Below, piece after piece: positions 50,289 through 58,606 of a DNA stretch of 64,000 nt. The position numbers and the translations under genes were made by a program. Position 1 is the first letter of the stretch, and each line of letters begins with the position of its first letter. This DNA comes from Nocardioides sp. PD653-B2 (GTDB lineage Bacteria > Actinomycetota > Actinomycetes > Propionibacteriales > Nocardioidaceae): the NCBI RefSeq assembly GCF_002117935.1, contig NZ_BDJE01000005.1:1-64000 (forward strand). The letters run 5' to 3'. The notes under the pieces were generated by a model. That model made no database searches. It worked only from the letters and a program-made list of their open reading frames with translations, and had not been told where the DNA came from.

Positions 50289-52780
50289 GTGCCCGCCGAC
50301 CCGATCCAGCGACTCCTCGCGGACCCTCCGGCGCTCCCCGTCCGGGAGGGCCTGTCGGCGGTCACCGCGGCGCTGCGAGCGACGGGCAGCGTCGTCGTCC
50401 AGGCACCGCCCGGCACCGGCAAGACCACGCTCGTCCCGCCCGCGGTCGCGGCCCTGGTGGACGGTCGGGTCGTCGTCACCCAGCCCCGCCGGATCGCCGC
50501 ACGGGCGGCCGCGCGCCGGCTCGCCCACCTGCTCGGCGAGCCCGTCGGTCGCAGCGTCGGCTACTCCGTGCGCGGAGACCGGCAGGTCGGCGCCCACACC
50601 CGGATCGAGTTCGTGACGACCGGCGTCCTGCTGCGCCGGCTCCAACGCGACGCGGACCTGCCCGGGGTGGCGGCGGTCGTCCTCGACGAGGTCCACGAGC
50701 GCCAGCTGGACGCCGACCTCACGCTGGCGATGCTCGTGGACGTGCGCGCCACCCTGCGCGCGGACCTCCTGCTGGTCGCCATGTCCGCGACGGTGGAGGC
50801 CGAACGGACCGCGGCACTGGTCGGCGACGCGTCGGTGGTCACGGTGCCGGGCGCGCTGCACCCGGTCACCGAGGTCTGGTCACCACCGGCTCCCGGCGTA
50901 CGACGAGCCGACGACCGCGGCGTGACCCCCGCGTTCCTCGACCACGTCGCCTCGTGCGTGCGACGAGCCCTGGCCGAGCAGGAGGGCGACGTGCTCGTCT
51001 TCCTGCCGGGCGTGGGCGAGGTCTCGGGCGTCGCCTCGCGACTGGCGGGCGTCGACGCCGACGTGCGCCCCCTGCACGGCCGGCTGCCGCCCCACGAGCA
51101 GGACCTCGCGCTGACACCGGGCACGCGGCGCCGGGTCGTCGTCTCGACCGCGGTCGCCGAGTCGTCCCTGACCGTCCCCGGCGTGCGCGTCGTCGTGGAC
51201 GCGGGCCTGTCACGACAGCCCCGCACCGACCATCGGCGCGGCCTCGCCGGGCTGGTCACGGTGAGCGTCAGCAGGGCGGCCGCGGAGCAGCGCGCGGGGC
51301 GCGCCGGGCGCGAGGCGCCGGGCGCCGTCTACCGCTGCTGGTCCCAGGCCGAGCACGCCCACCTGGCGGCCCACCCCGAGCCCGAGATCGCCACGGCCGA
51401 CCTCACGTCGTTCGCGCTCGAGATCGCCACGTGGGGCAGCCCGGACCCGGCCGGGCTCGCGCTGCTGGACCAGCCGCCGGCGCCGGCGATGGCCGCGGCC
51501 CGCGCGACGCTCACCGGCCTCGGGGCCGTGGCCGACGACGGGTCGGCGACGGCCCGCGGCCGCGAGATCGCCGGGGTCGGCACCGACCCGCGGCTCGCCC
51601 GGGCGCTGCTCGACGGCGCCGCGGTCGTCGGCGGCCGGCGAGCGGCAGAGATCGTCGCCCTGCTCTCGGAGGACGTGCGTGCCCCCGGTGGTGACCTGGT
51701 CGCCGCCCTGCGGGCCGTGCGCCGTGGCGGGCCGGACGCCTCCACCTGGGCCGCGGCGGTCGAGCAGCTGCAGGGGTCGCTGCCCAGCCCGGCGCGGCGA
51801 CCGGGCCAGGGCCTCGGGGACGACGTCGCCGTCGGGCTCGTCGCGGCGCTCGCCCACCCCGACCGGATCGCCCGGCTGCGGCCGGGCGGCACGGCGTACC
51901 TGATGACCTCGGGGACCGGGGCGGTCGTCGCGCCGGGGTCGTCGCTGGCCGGACTGCCGTGGCTCGCGGTCGCCGACGCCGACCGCAGGCCGGGGGTCCG
52001 CGACGCCACCATCCGCTCGGCCGCCCCGCTCACCGAGGACCTGGCGCTCGAGGCGGCGTCGGCGCTGTGGCACGAGGCCGAGGAGGTGGCGTGGTCCGAC
52101 GGTCGCGTGGTCGCCAGGCGCGTGGTGTCGCTCGGGGCCATCGAGCTGTCGTCGGTCACGATCACCGACCCGTCACCCGCGCTGGTCGCCGACGCGGTGC
52201 GCGAGGGGCTGCGCCAGGAGGGCTCACACTGCTCCCCTGGACCGAGGCCGCGACCGCCCTGCGGGCCCGGATGGCCTTCCTGCACCGCACCCTCGGCGCT
52301 ACGTGGCCGGACGTGTCGGACGAGGCGCTGGCGACGGGCATCGAGACCTGGCTCGGCCCCGAGCTGGCCCGGGTCCGCGGCTCCCGCGACCTGCGGCGGA
52401 TCGACGTGCTCGCGGCACTGCGGCGCCTGCTCCCCTGGCCGGAGGCCGGCCGGCTCGACGAGCTCGCCCCGGAGCGCGTGCCGGTGCCGTCGGGCTCGAG
52501 CGTGCGGGTCGACTACGACGGCGACCAGCCCCTGCTCGCCGTCCGCATCCAGGAGGTCTTCGGCTGGCGCGCCGCCCCCGTGCTCGCGGACGGTCGGGTG
52601 CCACTGCTGCTGCACCTGCTCTCCCCCGCGCGCCGGCCCGCGGCCGTCACTGCCGACCTGGCGTCGTTCTGGGCCACCGGCTACCCCCAGGTGCGCGCCG
52701 AGCTGCGCGGCCGCTATCCCAAGCACGCCTGGCCGGAGGACCCCACCACGGCGCCGCCGACCCGGGGCGTACGCCGCTGA
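50289..52780 (+). pseudogene. hrpB: ATP-dependent helicase HrpB, interrupted by a frameshift
   Basis: DExH helicase: P-loop QAPPGTGKTTLVPPA (about residue 38), DEVHERQLDAD box, SATVEAERTA, and QRAGRAGREAPG (motif VI). Up to about base 52220 the frame matches HrpB. Then the conserved C-terminus (GGLTLLPWTEAATALRARMAFL through PKHAWPEDPTTAPPTRG) continues in a different frame to the stop at 52780. One C seems missing near 52223-52224 (GAGGGCTCA where GAGGGCCTCA is expected). Either a sequencing error or a real pseudogene. GTG 50289 follows a CAGACT-6-base pattern. A hairpin follows the stop. Confidence 0.82.
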
Positions 52781-52802
52781 GACCGGCCGTCCTCAGCCGG
52801 TC
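52781..52802 (+). terminator. Hairpin just after the hrpB stop
   Basis: GACCGGC (52781-52787), 8-base loop, GCCGGTC (52796-52802): a perfect 7-bp stem starting one base after the TGA. No T-run follows, which is common in GC-rich actinobacteria. Confidence 0.45.
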
Positions 52803-52886
52803 ACGAGTGGCATGCGGGTTCATCGTGCTCGCGGTCGGGCTCTCGTTCCTGCTCCCGAAGCGACAGGCCCCAGTAGATTCCCGGGC

Positions 52887-53615
52887 ATGACCCTCCTGGA
52901 CAGCTGGGCCCTCGGCCGGCACACCGACGGCGTCACCCACCCGACGTACCGCAAGGGCTCCGGTCCCGGGGTGGTCGTGATCCACGAGATCCCCGGGATC
53001 ACCCCCGAGGTGATCGGGTTCGCGGAGGAGGTGGTCGCGGCCGGGTTCACGGTCGTCATGCCGCACCTCTTCGGGACGCCGGAGAAGGCGGCGACCGCCG
53101 GCTACATCGCGAGCACGATCCCACGGGTCTGCGTGAGCCGGGAGTTCACCACGATGGCCACCGGCCGCACCTCGCCGATCGCGGGCTGGCTGCGCAGCCT
53201 CGCCCGCGAGCTCCACCAGGAGCTCGGCGGGCCGGGCGTCGGCGCGCTCGGCATGTGCTTCACCGAAGGCTTCGCGCTCGCGATGATGGTCGACGCCTCG
53301 GTCGCCGCGCCGGTGGTGGCCCAGCCGTCGCTGCCGTTCGCGGTCGGCAGGAAGCGCGCCGCCGACCTGAACCTCTCCCCGGCCGACCTCGCCGCCGTCA
53401 AGGACCGGGTGGCGGGCGGGTGCCAGGTCCTCGGCCTGCGCTACCGCCGGGACAGCGCCGTCGGCACCCGCTTCGACACACTCACGCGCGAGCTGGGCGA
53501 CGGGTTCATCAGGGTGGAGTTCGAGGGCAAGGGCCACTCGACCGTCACCGCGCACCGCCAGCAGGAGGGCGTGGACCGGGTGCTGGCGTTCTTCGACGAG
53601 AAGCTCAGGCCCTGA
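52887..53615 (+). CDS. Dienelactone hydrolase-family protein
   Basis: 242 residues, alpha/beta hydrolase of the DLH family: VVVIHEIPGITPEVIGFAEEVVAAGF (oxyanion loop), GVGALGMCFTEGFALAM with Cys as nucleophile, and GKGHSTVTAHR with the catalytic His near 215. TAGATT lies 7 bases before ATG 52887 (leaderless). Because of the hrpB frameshift, the helicase frame runs through into this gene without a stop; that fusion is judged an artefact. Chlorocatechol-type substrates are typical of the family, but no pathway partners are nearby. Confidence 0.83.
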   Translation: MTLLDSWALGRHTDGVTHPTYRKGSGPGVVVIHEIPGITPEVIGFAEEVVAAGFTVVMPHLFGTPEKAATAGYIASTIPRVCVSREFTTMATGRTSPIAGWLRSLARELHQELGGPGVGALGMCFTEGFALAMMVDASVAAPVVAQPSLPFAVGRKRAADLNLSPADLAAVKDRVAGGCQVLGLRYRRDSAVGTRFDTLTRELGDGFIRVEFEGKGHSTVTAHRQQEGVDRVLAFFDEKLRP

Positions 53616-53630
53616 CGGCGCGCTCAGTCC

Positions 53631-53738
53631 TCAGGCCACGAGGTACCAGGGCAGGAGCAGCCCCATGACCGTCAGCGCCCAGCCCAGGAAGACGAGGCCG
53701 TAGGTTCGCCTCCGCGGCCGGCTCGAGGCGCTCCTCAC
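53631..53738 (-). CDS. Candidate 35-residue single-pass membrane microprotein
   Basis: GTG 53738 to TGA 53631 reads a basic start (RSASSRPRRRTYG) followed by a hydrophobic helix (LVFLGWALTVMGLLLPWYLVA). The positive-inside N-terminus and clean hydrophobic segment are typical of a real membrane peptide. It lies just upstream, in direction of transcription downstream, of ltp2 (53756), 17 bases after its stop, on the same strand. No ribosome site is strong. Unrecognised family. Confidence 0.4.
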   Translation of the reverse strand: MRSASSRPRRRTYGLVFLGWALTVMGLLLPWYLVA

Positions 53739-53755
53739 TCACGCCGGCACCCTAC

Positions 53756-54931
53756 TCAGGCCGAGAGCACCAGCCCGCTGGTCGGCACCCCGGTGCCGGC
53801 CGTGACGACGAGGTGGCTGACGCCGGCGACCGGGTTGACCGACGTGCCGCGGATCTGGCGGACACCCTCGGCGATGCCGTTCATGCCGTGGATGTAGGCC
53901 TCGCCGAGCTGACCGCCGTGGGTGTTGAGCGGGAACGCGCCGTCGACCTCGATCCGGCCGTCGGCGACGAAGCCGGGGGCCTCCCCGCGGCCGCAGAAGC
54001 CGAGCTCCTCCAGCTGCATGAGGACGTACGGCGTGAAGTGGTCGTAGAGGATGCCCATCTGCATGTCGGCGGGGCCGAGGCCGGACTGGCGCCACAGCTC
54101 GCGGCCGACCACGCCCATCTCGGGGATGCCGATGTCGGAGCGGTAGTAGGAGGTCATCACGAACTGGTCGGCGCCACTGCCCTGGGCGGCCGCCGTGATG
54201 TACGCCGGCGGCTGCTTCAGGTCGGCGGCCCGCTCGGCGGACACGACGACCAGCGCCACGGCGCCGTCGGACTCCTGGCAGCAGTCGAGCAGGTGCAGCG
54301 GGTCGACGATCATCCGCGACGACTGGTGGTCCTCGAGCGTGATCGGGCGGCCGTAGAAGAACGCGTGCGGGTTGGTGGCGGCGTGCCGGCGGTCGGCCAC
54401 GGCCACCCGGCCGAAGTCCTCCGAGGTGGCGCCGTACTCGTACATGTAGCGGGTCGCCTGCATCGCCACCGTGGCCGCGGGCGTGCCGAGGCCCATCGGG
54501 TAGGACCAGGCGTTGTCGAGGCCGTTGGTGTTGACCTGCGTCGCGGCGGCGACCGAGAACTGCCCGAAGCGGCTCTCGGAGCGCTCGTTGAAGCCGCGGT
54601 AGCAGACCACGACGTCCGCGACACCGGTCGCGATCGCCATCGCCGCCTGCTGCACGGTCGCGCAGGCGGCTCCGCCGCCGTAGTTGATCCGGCTGAAGAA
54701 CCGCATCTCCTTCATCCCCAGCTCGCGGGCGACCGCGATCTCCGAGGACGTGTCCATCGTGAACGTCGTCAGCCCGTCGACGTCGTCGACGGTCAGCCCG
54801 CAGTCCGCGAGAGCATCTTGGACGGCCTCGACCGAGAGCTGGAGCTCGGAGCGGCCGGACTCCTTGGAGAACTCGGTGGCGCCGATGCCGGCGATGGCGG
54901 CCCTGCCGGAGAGACCGTTGGCCGCGGTCAT
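53756..54931 (-). CDS. ltp2: Steroid side-chain aldol lyase Ltp2 (thiolase-like)
   Basis: 391 residues, SCP-x-type thiolase fold: AAIAGIGATEFSKESGRSELQL at the start, RINYGGGAACATVQQAAMAIATG near residue 82, and SYYRSDIG, DHFTPYVLMQLEELGFC, NTHGGQLGEAYIHGMNGI toward the end. Ltp2 cleaves 17-hydroxy-3-oxo-4-pregnene-20-carboxyl-CoA to androstenedione and propionyl-CoA, working with the ChsH2 DUF35 domain, encoded here by a separate gene. ATG 54931 overlaps the chsH1 stop. It is the last enzyme gene of the five-gene unit led by the chsE fusion. Confidence 0.92.
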   Translation of the reverse strand: MTAANGLSGRAAIAGIGATEFSKESGRSELQLSVEAVQDALADCGLTVDDVDGLTTFTMDTSSEIAVARELGMKEMRFFSRINYGGGAACATVQQAAMAIATGVADVVVCYRGFNERSESRFGQFSVAAATQVNTNGLDNAWSYPMGLGTPAATVAMQATRYMYEYGATSEDFGRVAVADRRHAATNPHAFFYGRPITLEDHQSSRMIVDPLHLLDCCQESDGAVALVVVSAERAADLKQPPAYITAAAQGSGADQFVMTSYYRSDIGIPEMGVVGRELWRQSGLGPADMQMGILYDHFTPYVLMQLEELGFCGRGEAPGFVADGRIEVDGAFPLNTHGGQLGEAYIHGMNGIAEGVRQIRGTSVNPVAGVSHLVVTAGTGVPTSGLVLSA

Positions 54932-55314
54932 GCGACGACCGTGACGGTGCCGGTGACGTGGTCGCCGAGCGAGACCGAGCCGACGACCCTGATCGTGGCG
55001 ATGCCGTCCTCGACGGACTCCACCTCGCCGCGGAAGGTCAGCGTGTCGTACGGGTGGGCGGGCGCCCCGAGCCGGATCGCGATGCCCGTGAGCTCGGCGT
55101 CGTGGCCGAGCCAGTCGACGACATACTTCTCGACCAGGCCGTTGCTGGTCAGGATGTTCATGAAGATGTCCTTCGACCCGGCCGCCTGCGCAACGTCGCG
55201 GTCGTGATGGACGTCCTGCCAGTCCCGGGTGGCGATCGCGGTGCTCACGATCGTGGTCGGCGTCATCGGCAGGCTCCACTCCGGGATCTGCTGCCCGGCC
55301 TCCAGGGTCTTCAT
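54928..55314 (-). CDS. chsH1: MaoC-type hydratase subunit ChsH1
   Basis: 128-residue single hot-dog protein. IATRDWQDVHHDRDVAQAAG carries the catalytic Asp/His of the hydratase-2 motif, and GLVEKYVVDWLGHDAEL is typical of ChsH1. With ChsH2 it hydrates the C17-C20 double bond of the 3-oxo-4,17-pregnadiene-20-carboxyl-CoA. Overlaps by 4 bases with both neighbours. Normal length for the family. Confidence 0.9.
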   Translation of the reverse strand: MKTLEAGQQIPEWSLPMTPTTIVSTAIATRDWQDVHHDRDVAQAAGSKDIFMNILTSNGLVEKYVVDWLGHDAELTGIAIRLGAPAHPYDTLTFRGEVESVEDGIATIRVVGSVSLGDHVTGTVTVVA

Positions 55315-55751
55315 CGCGTTTCTTCCGGTCGTCGAGTAGCCGAGGCACGAGGCGTGTCGAGACGCCAGATCGGCAGGGTCAGGTCGTCGTCGATGCGCCG
55401 GTAGTCGACGCGCAGCGGCATGCCGATCTCGATCTCGGTGTCCGCGACGTCCACGACCTCGCCGACCATCCGGACCCCCTCGTCGAGATCGATCAGCGCG
55501 ATCACGATCGGCAGCTCCTTGCCCGGGACGGGCGGGTAGCGGTGCACGACGTACGAGAAGACCGTGCCGGTGCCGGCCGCGACGACGTGGCCGCGGTCGA
55601 ACTTCCCGCACTCGACGCACGTCGGGCCGGGCGGGAAGCGGAGCGCGCCGCAGGCGTTGCACCGCTGGATCCGCAGCTCGCCGACGGCGGTGCCGTCCCA
55701 GAAGAACTGGGAGTCGCGGCCCACCATCGGCCGGATGACACCCGCGGTCAC
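55311..55751 (-). CDS. chsH2: DUF35 OB-fold/zinc-ribbon half of ChsH2 (separate gene)
   Basis: 146 residues. A zinc ribbon QRCNACGALRFPPGPTCVECG (two CxxC pairs, split) is followed by an OB-fold (GTGTVFSYVVHRYPPVPG, IDLDEGVRMVGEVVDV). This is the C-terminal domain of mycobacterial ChsH2, here a stand-alone protein that would dock Ltp2. GTG 55751 overlaps the stop of the MaoC half (GTGA). The last ~16 residues (RLDTPRASATRRPEETR) are encoded by a palindromic repeat (55331-55363), and its stop overlaps chsH1's ATG. Confidence 0.88.
   Translation of the reverse strand: MTAGVIRPMVGRDSQFFWDGTAVGELRIQRCNACGALRFPPGPTCVECGKFDRGHVVAAGTGTVFSYVVHRYPPVPGKELPIVIALIDLDEGVRMVGEVVDVADTEIEIGMPLRVDYRRIDDDLTLPIWRLDTPRASATRRPEETR
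55331..55363. repeat. Imperfect palindromic repeat inside the 3' end of the DUF35 gene
   Basis: GTCGAGTAGCCGAGG, 5 bases, GGCGTGTCGAGAC reads as an interrupted inverted repeat of the GTCGAGTAGC...TCGAGAC type. It belongs to the same class as the element at 56231-56275 and encodes the C-terminal residues of the DUF35 protein. Confidence 0.6.
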
Positions 55752-56293
55752 GACGACTTCTCCTTCGGGATGAACTTGAGGACGCGGAAGAGCATCGTCG
55801 CGACCAGCTCGTCGCCCACGTACCAACGGTTGCGCGAGGTGACGAAGTAGCCCTCACCCATCGCGGTGTCCTTGGGACCGGCCACCGAGTCCAGCGCCGT
55901 GGTCACCCGGAGCTCCTCGCCGACGCGCAGGTAGCGCTCGTAGCTCTGCTCGCAGTTGGTGCCCAGCACGGCGGTGTAGCCCGCGTCGGTGAGCACCTCC
56001 ATCATCCGGCTCAGCGGGTCGTCGCTGGGACGCCGCCGCCCGAGCCCGGGCATGGTCCACACCTGCGCCATCGACGGTGGTGCCTCGCCGCGGCGGAAGC
56101 GGTCGTTGTCGTAGCCCATCGCGTCGAGCCAGGTGCCGATCGTGGGCTGGTTGACGGGGTACGGCGCCAGCGACTCCGACGCCTCGCCGAGCGCCTTGAT
56201 CCGCTCGGCCTCCGCCATGATCCGCTCGTGGGTCTCGATACGCGCCCGCTCGTCCCTCGCGGGCGCTACTCGACCACCGAGATCCCCGCTCAT
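55748..56293 (-). CDS. chsH2: MaoC half of ChsH2 (separate gene)
   Basis: 181 residues, hot-dog hydratase-like domain: IMAEAERIKALGEASESLAPYPVNQPTI, split, then ADDPLSRMMEVLTDAGYTAVLGTNCEQSYERYLRVGEEL. It matches the N-terminal domain of ChsH2, the non-catalytic partner of ChsH1. In mycobacteria this domain and DUF35 are one ~310-residue protein; here the chain stops after FIPKEKSS and the DUF35 part restarts with an overlapping GTG. Residues 6-20 (GGRVAPARDERARIE) are encoded by a palindromic repeat. ATG 56293 overlaps the fusion gene's stop. Confidence 0.88.
   Translation of the reverse strand: MSGDLGGRVAPARDERARIETHERIMAEAERIKALGEASESLAPYPVNQPTIGTWLDAMGYDNDRFRRGEAPPSMAQVWTMPGLGRRRPSDDPLSRMMEVLTDAGYTAVLGTNCEQSYERYLRVGEELRVTTALDSVAGPKDTAMGEGYFVTSRNRWYVGDELVATMLFRVLKFIPKEKSS
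56231..56275. repeat. 45-base palindromic repeat in the 5' coding end of the ChsH2 MaoC gene
   Basis: GGTCTCGATA ... CTACTCGACC with an inner perfect stem GCGCCCGC (56242-56249), 9-base loop, GCGGGCGC (56259-56266). This GGTCTCGA/TCGAGTAGC type is a widespread intergenic repeat of high-GC actinobacteria, here read in frame as part of the protein's N-terminus. Confidence 0.65.
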
Positions 56294-58512
56294 CGCGGCA
56301 CCCGCGGCAGGCCCATGCCGAACATCGCGATCAGCTCGCGCTGCACCTCTTGCACGCCACCACCGAAGGTGAGCACCAGGTTCCGCTTGCTCTGGCCGTC
56401 GAGATAGGTCATCAGCTGGTCGGTCTCCTCGTCGGAGGGGTCGCCGTAGCGGTGCACGATGTCGACCAGGTCGGCGGCGAGGTGCTGCACCTGGTCGGCC
56501 GCGAAGACCTTGGACGACGACGCGTCGCCGACGGAGATCTCGCCCACCGCGGCGGCGCGGGCGACCTCCCAGTTGAGCAGCTCGTTGACGCGGAAGACCG
56601 CGGTCACCTCGCCCATGGTGCGGCGTACGTCGGGCCAGTCGATGACGCCCGCCTTGGTCGCCCAGTCGGCCACCCGGTCGCGCAGCCCCTCGATCCGGCC
56701 GGCCGGGCCGAGCATGACCCGCTCGTGGTTGAGCTGGGTGGTGATCAGCTTCCAACCCTGGTTCTCCTCGCCGACCAGCATGTCGACGGGCACCCGGACG
56801 TCGTTGAAGTAGGTCGCGTTGACGTGGTGCGACCCGTCGGCGGTGATGATCGGCGTCCACGAGTAGCCCGGGTCGGTGGTGTCGACGATGAGGATCGAGA
56901 TGCCTTGGTGCTTCGGGGCGTCGGGGTCGGTGCGCACCGCGAGCCACAGGTAGTCGGCCTGGTGACCCCCGGTCGTCCAGAGCTTCTGCCCGTTGACGAC
57001 GTAGTGGTCGCCGTCCCTCCTCGCCGTGGTGCGCAGCGAGGCGAGGTCGGTGCCGGCGTCCGGCTCGCTGTAGCCGATCGCGAAGTGCACGTCGCCCTGG
57101 AGGATCCGCTCGAGGAACATGTCCTTCTGCTTCTGGGTGCCGTACCTGATCAGCGTCGGCCCGACCGTCTGCAGGGTCACGGCCGGCAGGTGCACGTCGG
57201 CGCGCTGCGCCTCGTTGGCGAAGATCGTCTGCTCGATCTCGCCGAGCCCGTGCCCGCCGTACTCCTTCGGCCAGCCGACGCCCATCCACCCGTCGGCGCC
57301 CATCTGGCGCACCACCCGCTGGTAGGTCTCGCCGTGCCGGTCGAGCCCCATGTCGCGACGCTCGTTCTCGTCGGCGAGGCCGGAGAAGTAGGCGCGCAGC
57401 TCGGCCTTGAGCGCCCGCTGCTCGGTGGTGAGCTCGAGGTTCTTGGTCGTCGGGTCCTCGATCCGGACCTGGTCGGCCTGCACGCCCAGCGCGTGGGCGA
57501 TGTCGGTCATCCAGGAGAAGTAGCGGTGCATCGGGTAGGTCACGTCGACGCCCATGCCGCCGTGCAGGTGGTGGCAGGTGCGCATCGCGGCCGGGCCCTC
57601 GTGGCCGACCCAGTACGCCGCGACCGCGAGGTCGTCGGTGACGTCGAGGCCGGCGCCGATCCGCCAGGCGGCGTTGGCCGCCGCCAGCTCGAGGGTGCGC
57701 GACGAGATGTACACGTCGGCGATCTGCATCGCGACGGCCTGGAACTCCGCGAGCGACCGACCGAACTGCGTGCGGCCCTTGATGTACGTCGCGGTCAGGT
57801 CGCGAGCGCCCGCGACCAGGCCGGCGGCCGTCAGGCAGAGCCCGGCGACGGCGAGCTCGCGCAGGGTGCGCGCGGCATCGTCGCCTTCGAGCAGCTCGGC
57901 CGGGGCTCCGTCGAGGACGACGGTGTGCTGCGTCGCACCGATGGACGAGCTCGACGCCAGCAGCTCGACGCCGGGGCCGGTCGGGTCGACCAGCGCGACG
58001 ACCGCGCGGTCCCCCGCGGTCGCGGTGACCAGGAGGCGGGCTGCCCGGTCGGCGTACGTCACGCCGATCTTGCGCCCGCTGACCCTGCCGTCGGCGTAGG
58101 TGGTGGCGGGTGTCACCGCGATGCCGGTGCCGACCTCGCGCAGCGCCGGGGTCAGCAGCGTGTCGCCGGACGCGACTCCCGGGAGCAGCTGCTGGCGCTG
58201 CTCGTCGGAGCCGGCGGCCGCCAGGGTCAGCGCGCCGCAGCAGAGCGTCTCCCACACGGGCAGCGGCGTCGCGCGGGCGCCGGTCTCGCGCAGCAGGACG
58301 CCGACCTCGGCGAGCCCGAGGCCTTCACCGCCCTGCGCCTCGGGGACCGCGAGCGCCAGCAGCCCCGCGGAAGCGAATGCCTGCCAGGCGGCGACGCCCC
58401 GGTCGTCGAGCCGGTCGCCGGCTCGTTCGAGCGCCTCGCGCACGACCGAGCGCACGGCGTCGATCGCCTCCGCGGCCTCGGGGTCGACCTCGGTGAAACC
58501 GTCCTGCCCCAC
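56290..58512 (-). CDS. chsE1-chsE2: Fused steroid acyl-CoA dehydrogenase ChsE1-ChsE2
   Basis: 740 residues containing two acyl-CoA dehydrogenase modules. Residues 1-350 resemble ChsE1/FadE28 (YIKGRTQFGRSLAEFQAVAMQIAD near 243-266, HHLHGGMGVDVTYPMHRYFSW near 314). Residues 358-740 resemble ChsE2/FadE29 (GWPKEYGGHGLGEIEQ, GYSEPDAGTDLASLRTTA, WTTGGHQADYLWLAV, FGGGVQEVQRELIAMFGMG). In mycobacteria these are separate chains of an alpha2beta2 enzyme that dehydrogenates the 3-oxo-4-pregnene-20-carboxyl-CoA side chain. GTG 58512 is chosen for GGGAGGAG 7 bases upstream. Controlled by KstR box 58555-58568. Confidence 0.9.
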   Translation of the reverse strand: MGQDGFTEVDPEAAEAIDAVRSVVREALERAGDRLDDRGVAAWQAFASAGLLALAVPEAQGGEGLGLAEVGVLLRETGARATPLPVWETLCCGALTLAAAGSDEQRQQLLPGVASGDTLLTPALREVGTGIAVTPATTYADGRVSGRKIGVTYADRAARLLVTATAGDRAVVALVDPTGPGVELLASSSSIGATQHTVVLDGAPAELLEGDDAARTLRELAVAGLCLTAAGLVAGARDLTATYIKGRTQFGRSLAEFQAVAMQIADVYISSRTLELAAANAAWRIGAGLDVTDDLAVAAYWVGHEGPAAMRTCHHLHGGMGVDVTYPMHRYFSWMTDIAHALGVQADQVRIEDPTTKNLELTTEQRALKAELRAYFSGLADENERRDMGLDRHGETYQRVVRQMGADGWMGVGWPKEYGGHGLGEIEQTIFANEAQRADVHLPAVTLQTVGPTLIRYGTQKQKDMFLERILQGDVHFAIGYSEPDAGTDLASLRTTARRDGDHYVVNGQKLWTTGGHQADYLWLAVRTDPDAPKHQGISILIVDTTDPGYSWTPIITADGSHHVNATYFNDVRVPVDMLVGEENQGWKLITTQLNHERVMLGPAGRIEGLRDRVADWATKAGVIDWPDVRRTMGEVTAVFRVNELLNWEVARAAAVGEISVGDASSSKVFAADQVQHLAADLVDIVHRYGDPSDEETDQLMTYLDGQSKRNLVLTFGGGVQEVQRELIAMFGMGLPRVPR

Positions 58513-58554
58513 GCGCTGACTCCTCCCGTGTCCGGGTCCACTGCCGTGCGAAAC

Positions 58555-58568
58555 TGTAACCTGTTCTA
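58555..58568. promoter_or_regulatory. KstR operator (chsE fusion operon / alpha/beta hydrolase)
   Basis: TGTAACCTGTTCTA fits TnnAACnnGTTnnA exactly. Plus-strand TACTCT (58567-58572) could serve the divergent hydrolase at 58607, with a leader; minus-strand TACAGT could serve the chsE fusion operon. Confidence 0.83.
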
Positions 58569-58606
58569 CTCTAGAAGAGCAGGCCCGTCGAGAGTGAGGA
58601 CCACGG

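Noticed and set aside
50289..53615. A single 1108-residue HrpB-dienelactone hydrolase fusion protein
   Set aside because: The segment between about codon 645 and the hydrolase is out of frame with the conserved HrpB C-terminus, which is found intact in another frame. The fusion is a frameshift artefact.
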